Shown here: one piece after another, positions 9,515-17,721 of the stretch
Layout of the letters: each line of letters starts with the position of its first letter
Numbering within the stretch: the stretch's first letter is position 1
Assembly (NCBI GenBank): GCA_964427595.1
Contig: CAYRUQ010000006.1
Coordinates: 1-58,598 of the forward strand
Source: Enterosoma sp964427595
GTDB lineage: Bacteria; Bacillota_I; Bacilli_A; RFN20; CAG-288
Reading direction: 5' to 3'
Length of the DNA: 58,598 nucleotides
The notes under the pieces: model-generated
Told to the model about the DNA's origin: nothing
Database searches by the model: none
The model's input: only the letters and a program-made list of their open reading frames with translations
Program-made: the position numbers and the translations under genes

Positions 9515-11193
9515 GTTATTTCCTCCAAATGTTTATTTATAAACTGATAAGTTCTATCAGCTATAGCCATAGTTGATTTCCGATGAGAGACGAGGATGAA
9601 GCTCTTCTTGTTCTTCTGTTTGACAAGCGAATTTAAGATGATGCCTTCATTGATGCTGTCGACATTGGAAGTCGGTTCATCAAGAAGAATCAATTCTCTT
9701 CCTGAGAGGAAAGCTCTCGCTAGTCCGATACGCTGTTTTTCACCGGCGGAGAGATTATCTTCAAAGCACCCCACTTTGGTTTGATAACCATCAGGAAGCG
9801 AGATGATGAAGTCATGGATTGAAGCTTGTTTACAGGCATCTTGTATCTCTTCTAAGGTGGCATCTGGTTTAGCTATTCTTAGATTTTCTTCAATCGTCTC
9901 ATCGAAGAGATAAGTGCTTTGAGGAACTAGAGTGATGTTATCTAATAAAGAAGATGTGTTGATATTTTCGATGTCGATATCATTGAATTTGATGCTTCCT
10001 GAATCCTTTTTATAGAACCTTAATAATAGTTTTAGGATCGTCGATTTTCCAGATCCACTCTCTCCAACAATTCCGACTATTTCACCTTTACTTGCGTGAA
10101 GATTAATATTTTCAAGGACTTGATCATTCTCGTCATAAGAGAAGGAGAGATTCTCGATTTTTAAGTTCTCGTATTTGAAATCATTTTGACCTTTGATTTC
10201 ATTAACGGCAGGTTTCTCTTCAAGAAGATTGAGAACTCTATCTCCGCTAGCGAAAGTTTGATTGAGATTGCTAGGAAGATTAGAGATAGCGATGACAGGA
10301 CCAAAGCTAGAAGAAATGGTGACAACACCGATGATCATGTATCCGATTGATACTTGATCAAAGAGAGAAAGAATGATACCGACGATTAGAGTCACACCGA
10401 TACAGATAGAGACGACGACATCAGTCAAAGCACTATTTTTAGTGGTCTCATCTCTTTGTTTTTTCGTCTCTTTCAGAAGTTCAATTGAACGATTATTGAC
10501 TTGTTCTTCTCTCTTCTTTTCATTGTTATTCAAGATGATGTCTTTGATACCCATGATGCTATCGAGATAGTAGGCATTAAATGAGGCAAGCTCTTTTCTG
10601 TATTTGACACCTGATTCTTTCAGTCTCTTAGAGGCGATTAAAGGAAGAAGGATTGAAATGACTAAGTAAGCGACTAATGCGACTAGTGCTAAATACCAAG
10701 TGGAGATGAAACCGACGAAGAGGAATGTAGCAAGAGAGACAAGAAATGCGATGCAGATAGGAGAGATAGTATGAGCATAGAAGACCTCTAAAGTCTCGAT
10801 ATCAGAAGTTAGCATCGAGATTAAGGATCCTTTTTGTTTAGTTTCAAGTTTAGCGGGAGCTAGTATTCTCAAAGCTTTGAAGATCTTGTCTCTTAAGACA
10901 GCTAATAATTTGAAAGCGATGTAGTGATTCGAGTATTGCTCAATGAATCTTAATAGTCCTCTTAAAGCTCCACATCCAACACATAATCCGATGATCCATT
11001 CCCAAGAGAGAGCGATGCTCTCACCAAGAGCTTTAGCGATACCGAAAGCCCCAAAGACAGTCACTCCCATCGCACAGATATAACCTAAGCTTCCATTGAT
11101 GACAGCCAAGAGCATGACATAGGCAAGGGAACCAAGAAGGAGGATCAAAGAGAACATGATCTTGAGGCCACTTCGACGAAGTTTCTCTTTCAT
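9508..11193 (-). CDS. ABC half transporter, CydC/IrtB-like
   Basis: A 561-residue type IV ABC half transporter: six membrane helices (to about residue 310) and one ATPase domain with Walker A GESGSGKST, signature LSAGE, Walker B LILLDEP and H-loop VSHRK. It pairs with the gene upstream, which it overlaps by 4 nt. Such pairs act as exporters (CydDC for thiols/heme) or, as with IrtAB, as importers of metal chelates. Its place between YgbA and an ECF importer favours a metal or tetrapyrrole role, by inference. Confidence 0.85.
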   Translation of the reverse strand: MKEKLRRSGLKIMFSLILLLGSLAYVMLLAVINGSLGYICAMGVTVFGAFGIAKALGESIALSWEWIIGLCVGCGALRGLLRFIEQYSNHYIAFKLLAVLRDKIFKALRILAPAKLETKQKGSLISMLTSDIETLEVFYAHTISPICIAFLVSLATFLFVGFISTWYLALVALVAYLVISILLPLIASKRLKESGVKYRKELASFNAYYLDSIMGIKDIILNNNEKKREEQVNNRSIELLKETKKQRDETTKNSALTDVVVSICIGVTLIVGIILSLFDQVSIGYMIIGVVTISSSFGPVIAISNLPSNLNQTFASGDRVLNLLEEKPAVNEIKGQNDFKYENLKIENLSFSYDENDQVLENINLHASKGEIVGIVGESGSGKSTILKLLLRFYKKDSGSIKFNDIDIENINTSSLLDNITLVPQSTYLFDETIEENLRIAKPDATLEEIQDACKQASIHDFIISLPDGYQTKVGCFEDNLSAGEKQRIGLARAFLSGRELILLDEPTSNVDSINEGIILNSLVKQKNKKSFILVSHRKSTMAIADRTYQFINKHLEEITC

Positions 11194-12929
11194 AAAGCCA
11201 CCTCCAAAGTCTTCTTATAGCCTTCTTCAAGTTCTTTTTGAGTGCTATACAAAGTGAAGTATCCTTCCTTTTTAGTGAGCAAATCTTGATGAGTGCCTTC
11301 TTCAGTTAACCTTCCGTTTTCAAGATAGTAGATATGATCTGCTTGAACAACATTCTCAAGTCGATGAGAGATGAGAAGAACGCTCTTTGTCTCTCTAAGT
11401 TTTCTGATATTGTTCATGATGATCTCTTCGCTATCGACATCGATATTGGAAGTAGCTTCATCAAAGATATAGATATCTTTATCAGCGACTAAGTTGATAG
11501 CTAAGGCTAATCTTTGTTTTTCACCACCTGACATATTGCTAGCATTTTCTTCAATCTTGTTATCAAGTCCGAAAGAGTCGAGGATGAAGTGTTCAAGATT
11601 GACTTTTCTAAGTGCATCTCTTATCTCTTCTTCAGTGACGTCATCTTTAGCCATTTTAAAGTTGGCTCTCACTGTATCATTGAAAATATAGGTATCGTAT
11701 CTGATAACAGCGATATGTGAATAGAATGATTCTCTCTTTAAAGTGGTGATATCATCTCCTCCGATTAAAACCTCACCTTTTTGAGGGTGATGAGCACCGG
11801 TGAACAAGGAGACGATCGTGCTTTTACCACTTCCGCTTTTTCCGACTATCGCTGTCATCTTGTTTTTAGGAATGACGATGTTGATATCACTTAAAACATC
11901 TCTTTTACCATCATAGGAGAAGGTGACATCCTTCAAACTCATCGTCGTATCTTCAACTTCCTTATCACCCCAGATAGGATCGGGCATGTTAAGAAGATTG
12001 AGGATCTTTCTTCCAGCACTGACTCCGTTCATAGCTACATGGAAGGCACTTCCTAAAGCTCTCATCGGAAGGAAGAATTCAACAGCGATGAGAATCAAAA
12101 ACAGACAAGAAGCCATATCAGTGAGATATCCGCTAGAGAGATCTAATATCGCAACGGCGATTCCAGCACCAGCTGCTCCATAAGCGACTAAATCCATGAT
12201 CGTAGTAGAAGCAAGCTGCATGATTAGAACCTTCATCGTCACCTTGCGGAAGTCTTCAGCATAGACATTGAGTTTCTCATTTTGTCTTTTATCAGCTTTG
12301 AAGATTTTTAATTCCGTGAGACCTCTGATGCTGTCTAAGAACTTATCTCCCATAGATGTGTAAATTCCCCAGTATTTAGCGAAGATACGCTTGGCATATT
12401 TGCTGACAGCGACGATAGACATCGGGATGAGAGGAACACAGCAAAGAAGAATCAAAGAGACTCTCCAATCGATTGATACATTGAAACAAAAGAGAATGAT
12501 AGGAGCTAGAAGAGCATAGAAGAATTGAGGTAAATAGGTTGAATAATAGATGTCTAATTGTTCAACACCCTCGATTGATATTTGAGTGAGACCAGACATC
12601 GCCATGTCATTAGTGCTTTGTAAACCAAGAGAGATGATTTTCTTATAAGTTTTCTCTCTCAAATCTTTTTTGACATGTCTTCCTAAGGAATCTTTTAAAG
12701 AACCAGTCACCCTTGAACATATATATCTTAAGATGATCCCTAAAAGAAGAAGGATGGCCGGATAGATATAGACATAAGTGGTGACTTTATCGATGGCGTA
12801 AGCGATAGCCCAACAGATGCTGATCGTGATAGAGGTGTTAGCAAGAAGAGAGATGACCATCACCAAAACAGTCAAGAACACATATTTCTTATTCGGCCCT
12901 AACAATTTCAATAAATCTTTATCAATCAT
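11190..12929 (-). CDS. ABC half transporter, CydD/IrtA-like
   Basis: A 579-residue partner of the following half transporter. Six membrane helices with the CydD-like GLTELKIF motif near residue 210, then an ATPase domain with Walker A GKSGSGKST, signature MSGGE, Walker B IYIFDEA and H-loop ISHRL. Both halves keep canonical catalytic residues, unlike the exporter at 49-53 kb. The start overlaps the YgbA-like gene by 8 nt, so it belongs to the same transcript. The substrate is unknown. Confidence 0.85.
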   Translation of the reverse strand: MIDKDLLKLLGPNKKYVFLTVLVMVISLLANTSITISICWAIAYAIDKVTTYVYIYPAILLLLGIILRYICSRVTGSLKDSLGRHVKKDLREKTYKKIISLGLQSTNDMAMSGLTQISIEGVEQLDIYYSTYLPQFFYALLAPIILFCFNVSIDWRVSLILLCCVPLIPMSIVAVSKYAKRIFAKYWGIYTSMGDKFLDSIRGLTELKIFKADKRQNEKLNVYAEDFRKVTMKVLIMQLASTTIMDLVAYGAAGAGIAVAILDLSSGYLTDMASCLFLILIAVEFFLPMRALGSAFHVAMNGVSAGRKILNLLNMPDPIWGDKEVEDTTMSLKDVTFSYDGKRDVLSDINIVIPKNKMTAIVGKSGSGKSTIVSLFTGAHHPQKGEVLIGGDDITTLKRESFYSHIAVIRYDTYIFNDTVRANFKMAKDDVTEEEIRDALRKVNLEHFILDSFGLDNKIEENASNMSGGEKQRLALAINLVADKDIYIFDEATSNIDVDSEEIIMNNIRKLRETKSVLLISHRLENVVQADHIYYLENGRLTEEGTHQDLLTKKEGYFTLYSTQKELEEGYKKTLEVAL

Positions 12930-13293
12930 GTTTTTCAGCCTCTTGTTTCTTCAACATTTTTTTGTATTTAATCATTTGAAAAACATGAGAAAAAGCGAAT
13001 ATCGGATGTGTGAATGTAAGCCTTGGACCACTATATCTCATCACGGCTCTGATCTGTTCTTTGAAAGGTGGTTGATAACAGTGAATCTTGCAGAAAGAAC
13101 AGAACTTTTTATTTTTCTTAAAAGGACAGACTTTTAGTCTGAAGGCTGCATACTCAGTCAGTTTCTGGCATTCATCACAGATGTTTTTACCCTTAGTGTG
13201 ATGATAGTGATGACAATATTTTCTGATCATCACTGGTATCAGCTTCTTTTCTCTTTCCCAGGCTTTCAGTTCTGTTGCTGTCTTTTCTTTCAT
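12922..13293 (-). CDS. YgbA-like (nitrous oxide-stimulated promoter family) cysteine protein
   Basis: A 123-residue soluble basic protein with many Cys and His residues: YCHHYHH, CDEC, CPF, CSFCKIHCY, then MRYSGPR and a late HPIFAFSH. This order is that of the YgbA_NO family (PF11756), linked in enterobacteria to nitrosative stress. The pattern suggests metal or Fe-S binding. ATG at 13293 is preferred over TTG at 13302: no ribosome site is visible, but the promoter -10 ends 7 nt upstream, so the mRNA is probably leaderless. It is the first gene of the ABC-ECF operon. Confidence 0.8.
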   Translation of the reverse strand: MKEKTATELKAWEREKKLIPVMIRKYCHHYHHTKGKNICDECQKLTEYAAFRLKVCPFKKNKKFCSFCKIHCYQPPFKEQIRAVMRYSGPRLTFTHPIFAFSHVFQMIKYKKMLKKQEAEKHD

Positions 13294-13300
13294 GTTGTTC

Positions 13301-13360
13301 AAACTAAATTAATTTACCATTTTTGTTAACCTAGGTAAATAAAAAAGATAACTAAAGTTA
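13301..13360 (-). promoter_or_regulatory. Promoter and operator-like repeats of the ygbA-ECF operon
   Basis: On the minus strand, TTAACA (13329-13324), 17 nt and TAGTTT (13306-13301) form a promoter 7 nt from the ATG. The -35 box is embedded in a palindrome (TTACCTAGGTTAA, 13338-13326). A second dyad (TAACT-2-AGTTA, 13349-13360) lies just upstream. This layout suits repressor control; the regulator is unknown. Confidence 0.5.
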
Positions 13361-13501
13361 ACTGATTTACTAATATAGAAAGAACAATTTTCGTTTCGTT
13401 ATTTTGAATGAGAATTATGGTTTTTAGAAGTATTTCAGACACGCAAAAACATGCTTTAGAGCGATGGTTTTATATAAAAAATCGATATTTCGAGATACAT
13501 G

Positions 13502-13574
13502 TGGACCTGACGAGGATCGAACTCGCTACCTCTTCGTTGCGAACGAAGCGCTCTCCCAGATGAGCTACAGGCCC
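13502..13574 (-). tRNA. tRNA-Ala (anticodon CGC)
   Basis: A 73-nt cloverleaf on the minus strand. The anticodon loop TTCGCAA closed by CTTCG/CGAAG gives anticodon CGC. The acceptor arm GGGCCTG/CAGGTCC contains the alanine identity pair G3-U70. D-loop GGGAGAGC and T-loop TTCGATC are normal. CCA is not encoded. Confidence 0.95.
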
Positions 13575-13608
13575 GTGAGAGAAATATTAGCAAAAAACCT
13601 TGTTTTTA

Positions 13609-14112
13609 TCAATCTTCAGTAAGGTTAATCGCACTCTTATAAGCCTTTATCAAACTGGCTATTGTGCATCTTGTATTTGCTGGTGAAGTAGAGGGAACCA
13701 TTCTATATTCAACACTTTTAATCGGATGAAGAAGTTTTAAATATAGTTCGTTTGCTTTACTTCCATTAACAAGGATTATTTTGATGGGATGAGAGTTGAC
13801 TAAACTAGCGATGTCGTTAGGAACTACATTCTTGATGGAGTTATCTGAGCTACCTTTTATCTCGCATTCTTTAACAACATCAAAAAGAGCGATTTTATGT
13901 TTCCTTAAAAACAGTTTTCTTTCTTCAGTGGTTATAGGTTCTTCTTCATCAAAGACACCAGCTAGGACTTTGAAGAAACGATTTCTTGGATTAGCATAGT
14001 AAAACTCAGCTTTTCTAGATAAAACAGATGGGAAAGAACCTAAAATTAGGATCTCACTATCCTCATTGATGAATGGCTCAAGACCATGTTTAATCTCAGT
14101 TTCAAAACTCAT
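13609..14112 (-). CDS. DNA-deoxyinosine glycosylase (UDG superfamily, HDG type)
   Basis: A 167-residue base-excision repair enzyme that removes hypoxanthine from deaminated adenine. The family signatures are visible: ILILGSFPS (residues 21-29), the YYANPRNRF substrate pocket (about 38-46), VNGSKA (about 114) and STSPANTR (about 138). Length fits the hypoxanthine-DNA glycosylase branch of the uracil glycosylase superfamily. No ribosome site precedes the ATG, and the promoter -10 is 6 nt upstream, so it is probably read from a leaderless mRNA. Single gene, divergent from gmk. Confidence 0.88.
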   Translation of the reverse strand: MSFETEIKHGLEPFINEDSEILILGSFPSVLSRKAEFYYANPRNRFFKVLAGVFDEEEPITTEERKLFLRKHKIALFDVVKECEIKGSSDNSIKNVVPNDIASLVNSHPIKIILVNGSKANELYLKLLHPIKSVEYRMVPSTSPANTRCTIASLIKAYKSAINLTED

Positions 14113-14118
14113 AACAAC

Positions 14119-14147
14119 ATTATAATGAGGCGGCTAAAGAGCATCAA
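14119..14147 (-). promoter_or_regulatory. Near-consensus promoter 6 nt from a start codon
   Basis: On the minus strand TTGATG (14147-14142), a 17-nt spacer and a perfect TATAAT (14124-14119), then 6 nt and the ATG at 14112. Transcription would start at or within a base or two of the A of ATG. Confidence 0.75.
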
Positions 14148-14237
14148 TTTGTGGAAGAAATGCCATATTTTGTGCCGTATATGTTCTTTAGGTTTTGTTT
14201 TGCTTATCTGCTTAATTGTCTATGATAAAATAGGGAC

Positions 14238-14867
14238 ATGAAACAAGGTTTACTAATCATTCTGTCAGGGCCTTCTGGCGTCGGAAAAGGCGCACTTAGA
14301 AAAAAATTGATGAAGGAGAACGATCTCGGTCTCGTCTTCTCCGTCTCGATGACCACACGATCTAAAAGACCGAAAGAAATCAACGGAAAAGAGTATTATT
14401 TCGTCAGTCACTATGAATTTCTTAAACATATTGATGACAATGATTTCATCGAATATGTCAAATATGTTGATAATTACTATGGAACACCTAAAGGCTTTGT
14501 TGATAAAAAGTTGGCTGAAGGTAAGAATGTTCTTTTAGAGATTGAAGTGGAAGGTGCTACTCAAGTCATGGAACAATATCGTGGCATGTACACTTTAGCT
14601 ATCTTCCTTGTACCTCCTTCTATGGAAGAACTCGAAAAGAGAATTCGTTTCCGCCATAGTGAGGATGATGAAGAAGTCTTTAGAAGACTTGAGAAAGCTT
14701 CTAAAGAATTGGTGATGAAAGATCAATATGATGTCTGTCTCACCAATTACACAATCAATAAAACAGCTATTCGCTTTAAACAAGCTGTCAATAATCGTTT
14801 AAAATATATCGAAGCAGTTGAAAATGGAGGAGAGATTCCCCAAGATTACATTATTAAAAGGAATTGA
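14238..14867 (+). CDS. gmk: Guanylate kinase
   Basis: Phosphorylates GMP/dGMP to GDP/dGDP with ATP. 209 residues, the usual length. P-loop GPSGVGKG (residues 11-18), GMP-binding TTRSKRPKE and EYYFV (about 40-57), and the lid RIRFRHSEDDEE near residue 135. It overlaps priA by 1 nt (TGATG). In many Bacillota rpoZ and coaBC lie between gmk and priA; they are absent here. The ATG lacks a good ribosome site and a TAAAAT box (14226-14231) ends 6 nt upstream, so a leaderless mRNA is possible. A second gmk-like gene is at 47650. Confidence 0.95.
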   Translation: MKQGLLIILSGPSGVGKGALRKKLMKENDLGLVFSVSMTTRSKRPKEINGKEYYFVSHYEFLKHIDDNDFIEYVKYVDNYYGTPKGFVDKKLAEGKNVLLEIEVEGATQVMEQYRGMYTLAIFLVPPSMEELEKRIRFRHSEDDEEVFRRLEKASKELVMKDQYDVCLTNYTINKTAIRFKQAVNNRLKYIEAVENGGEIPQDYIIKRN

Positions 14868-17086
14868 TGTTTTATCTTGTAAAAGTTCTGATAGGTAGAT
14901 CTGTCATCGCCTTAGATCGTTTTTTTGATTATTACTCCTTCGATGATTCTTATCATGCCGGAATGAGAGTTCTGGTTCCTTTTGGTAACTCTGCGTCTAC
15001 TGTCGGTTTTGTTTTAGAAGAACCGACTTTAGTTGACTCTACACCTGAAGAATATGCGAAAGCTCATAATCTCACTAAACTTGTTAAAATCAAAGGTCCA
15101 GTTGATGATTTTTCCATTCTTTCTCCTGAGCTTATCAAACTAGCTTATAAGATGAAAGATAAGTATAAAGCTGACTTGATTAAAATATTAGATACATTCT
15201 TCCCACCATCTTTAAAGCCGAGAGATTCTGCTTTAAATAAGCCACAAGCTAGATATGCCCAGTTTGTTAAAATAGTAGAAGATGCTAATGTTTCTTTAAC
15301 TAAGAAAGAAGCTGAACTTTTTGAGAAGATAGCAGCTAGTAAAGATGGTATAAGGAAGAGTCGTATCACTGCTAAAAAAGCTTTAGAAAAACTTCTTGAG
15401 AAGAAGGCTGTCGTAATAGAAGATGTCCCTCTTTCAAGAATTCCAGAGATGGAGATAGCTAATGCTAAGCCATTTGATTTGACTTTAGATCAACAAAAAG
15501 CCTATGAAGAAATCTCTAATAGTGATAAACCAGTCCTTCTTTATGGAGTCACTGGTTCTGGCAAGACAGAAGTTTATTTAAAGCTCGCTGAAGAATGCGT
15601 AAGACAAGGAAAAGGTGTTTTGATCCTTGTTCCTGAAATCATCTTGACTGATAGGATGAGTGAGCTGTTTTCATCCTATTTCAAAGAGAGCATCTCGGTT
15701 TTACATTCATCTTTATCAGACGCTAGAAAGTATGACGAATATAGGCGATTGATCTTTTCAGAAAGTAGGATCGTTTTAGGAACAAGATCGGCGATTTTCG
15801 CACCTGTTCAAAACTTAGGACTGATCATCATCGATGAAGAGCACTCCTCTAGTTATAAGCAAGACAATACACCATTTTATGATGCTATCACTGTCGCATC
15901 GATGCGTAAGGAGATAGAAGGAGCGAAAGTTGTTCTTGGCTCAGCTACCCCTCGTATCATCGACATGGCTAGAGCGGATAGAAATATCTATCAAAAAGTC
16001 ACGATGGATAAGAGATATTCACTCAATCAAGAATGCGATGTCTCTTTCATCGATATGAACGACTCTAAGAATCTTGATTTCAACACTTCTGTTTTATTTT
16101 CCATTCCTCTTCAAAAAGCGATTGAGGAAAACTTGAATAAGCATCAGCAGACGATGCTTCTCATCAACAGAAGAGGATATTCACCTATCTATCGTTGCTC
16201 TAATTGTTTAAAGACTATCAAATGCCCCAATTGTAATATCCCACTTAGTTATCACAAGAGAGATGACACTTTAAGATGCCATCATTGCGGATATCAAGAA
16301 AGTACGATTGATTTAACTTGCGAGTGCGGTGGTAAAGAATTTACTAAGCTTGGTTATGGAACAGAAAGGACATTTGTCGAATTAAAATCTCTCTTTCCCA
16401 ATGCTAAGATTCACAGGTTAGATTCCGATGTCTCTTCTAATAGAGTGAGACATGAAGTCTTAGAGGAATTTGCTGAAGGAGATGCTGATATCATCGTCGG
16501 GACTCAGATCATCGCCAAAGGACATGATTTTCCTAGAGTCACTCTAGCTGCTGTTTTAGATGCTGATACTTCTATCACTATCCCTAGTTATATGGCTAAC
16601 GAAAACACCTTTGATTTGATATCTCAATTTGCTGGCAGGGCCGGAAGAGCGAATCTCAAAGGAAAAGTCATCATTCAAACCACTTGTCCACAAAACAGAG
16701 TTCTTCTTTTAGCAGCCAAACAGGATTACGATACTTTCTATCAATTAGAGATGGAAGAGAGAAAGAAATATCAATACCCACCTTATGTTTATCTAGTCAA
16801 TATAGTCATCAAAGGTTTCAATAAAAACAAAGTCGCTGACATCGCATATGACCTTAAAAACATGTTTGTTGAGAGGCTTTCTGAAAGAAAAGCGAGAGCT
16901 AATATTTATGGTCCTTCTATCCCTTATATTCCTTATATCAATGGACGATATTACCGGCAAATATTGATAAAATATAAGGTATGGGAGGAGATTTCTCCTA
17001 TCCTTGACGATATCAAAACTATCAGGCTTGCCAATGAGGATGTCGATATTCTGATCGATATTGATCCGGGTGGTGAAGCTATCTAG
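14867..17086 (+). CDS. priA: Primosomal protein N' (replication restart helicase PriA)
   Basis: A 739-residue superfamily 2 helicase that reloads the replisome at stalled forks. N-terminal 3'BD region, Walker A YGVTGSGKTE (about 228-237), DEEH box IIDEEHS (about 322), and a zinc region with paired cysteines (CSNC, CPNC, CHHC, CECG) from about 444 to 505 within the helicase core. AAAAGGA lies 5 nt before the ATG at 14867, so I do not use the TTG one codon upstream. Full length with all motifs present. Confidence 0.95.
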   Translation: MFYLVKVLIGRSVIALDRFFDYYSFDDSYHAGMRVLVPFGNSASTVGFVLEEPTLVDSTPEEYAKAHNLTKLVKIKGPVDDFSILSPELIKLAYKMKDKYKADLIKILDTFFPPSLKPRDSALNKPQARYAQFVKIVEDANVSLTKKEAELFEKIAASKDGIRKSRITAKKALEKLLEKKAVVIEDVPLSRIPEMEIANAKPFDLTLDQQKAYEEISNSDKPVLLYGVTGSGKTEVYLKLAEECVRQGKGVLILVPEIILTDRMSELFSSYFKESISVLHSSLSDARKYDEYRRLIFSESRIVLGTRSAIFAPVQNLGLIIIDEEHSSSYKQDNTPFYDAITVASMRKEIEGAKVVLGSATPRIIDMARADRNIYQKVTMDKRYSLNQECDVSFIDMNDSKNLDFNTSVLFSIPLQKAIEENLNKHQQTMLLINRRGYSPIYRCSNCLKTIKCPNCNIPLSYHKRDDTLRCHHCGYQESTIDLTCECGGKEFTKLGYGTERTFVELKSLFPNAKIHRLDSDVSSNRVRHEVLEEFAEGDADIIVGTQIIAKGHDFPRVTLAAVLDADTSITIPSYMANENTFDLISQFAGRAGRANLKGKVIIQTTCPQNRVLLLAAKQDYDTFYQLEMEERKKYQYPPYVYLVNIVIKGFNKNKVADIAYDLKNMFVERLSERKARANIYGPSIPYIPYINGRYYRQILIKYKVWEEISPILDDIKTIRLANEDVDILIDIDPGGEAI

Positions 17087-17097
17087 GAGGAAAAGAA

Positions 17098-17661
17098 ATG
17101 ATCTTAATATCACTGTTAGGAATGGATATGTATCAAGCCATCGACTTCAGTCGAAAGCTTCATGATCCTTTAGTCAAAGCTTTCGGTTGCTCAGATGATG
17201 ACCTCAATTTCTATGCTCCTTCTTCTTTTCTCATTCATAACGGAACAGAGCAGACTTCCTTTTGGATTGAAGTGAGAGTTATCGCTAGTGATGAGTATCG
17301 TCACTGCCAAGAGAGAGTCAGTGAAATACTAGTCAAAGCTTTGGATGACGTCTCTGTTCATCAACACATCATCTTCTCTTATTTTGATGAAGATAGTGAA
17401 GTTATCCATACCGATCCTGATTATCCTCTCTACATGACTGATTCAAATACAGTCAGAGCTGAAGAGCATCATCACAATGAAGATGAAGAGGAAGAAGATT
17501 TAGAAGAAGAACCCTATTATGGAGCTATCATCTCTCAGTTTGATGAATACATCAAAGAACATCCTGATGCTACAAACAGAGAAATCTATGAAGTACTAGC
17601 TGGTATCAGAGAAGAAATAACAGCTAGAAATAAAGATAGCAAAGGCGAAGATGAGGACTAA
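17098..17661 (+). CDS. Unknown protein, tautomerase-like N-terminus, acidic tail
   Basis: A 187-residue protein read from AGGAGG 7 nt before the ATG, 11 nt after priA and so probably in its operon. Residues 1-100 have a beta-alpha-beta pattern reminiscent of the tautomerase/DUF1904 fold (paired RERV/EILV helices and a PLVKAFG element), but no N-terminal catalytic proline. A Glu/Asp-rich linker (about 122-140) separates it from a C-terminal helical segment of about 45 residues. I do not recognise a definite family; the fold guess is weak. Confidence 0.7.
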   Translation: MILISLLGMDMYQAIDFSRKLHDPLVKAFGCSDDDLNFYAPSSFLIHNGTEQTSFWIEVRVIASDEYRHCQERVSEILVKALDDVSVHQHIIFSYFDEDSEVIHTDPDYPLYMTDSNTVRAEEHHHNEDEEEEDLEEEPYYGAIISQFDEYIKEHPDATNREIYEVLAGIREEITARNKDSKGEDED

Positions 17662-17721
17662 AAGCTTACTGACCAAAGCTCTTATTTTCGTATATAATTT
17701 GAATTAAAGAGGTACCCATTT

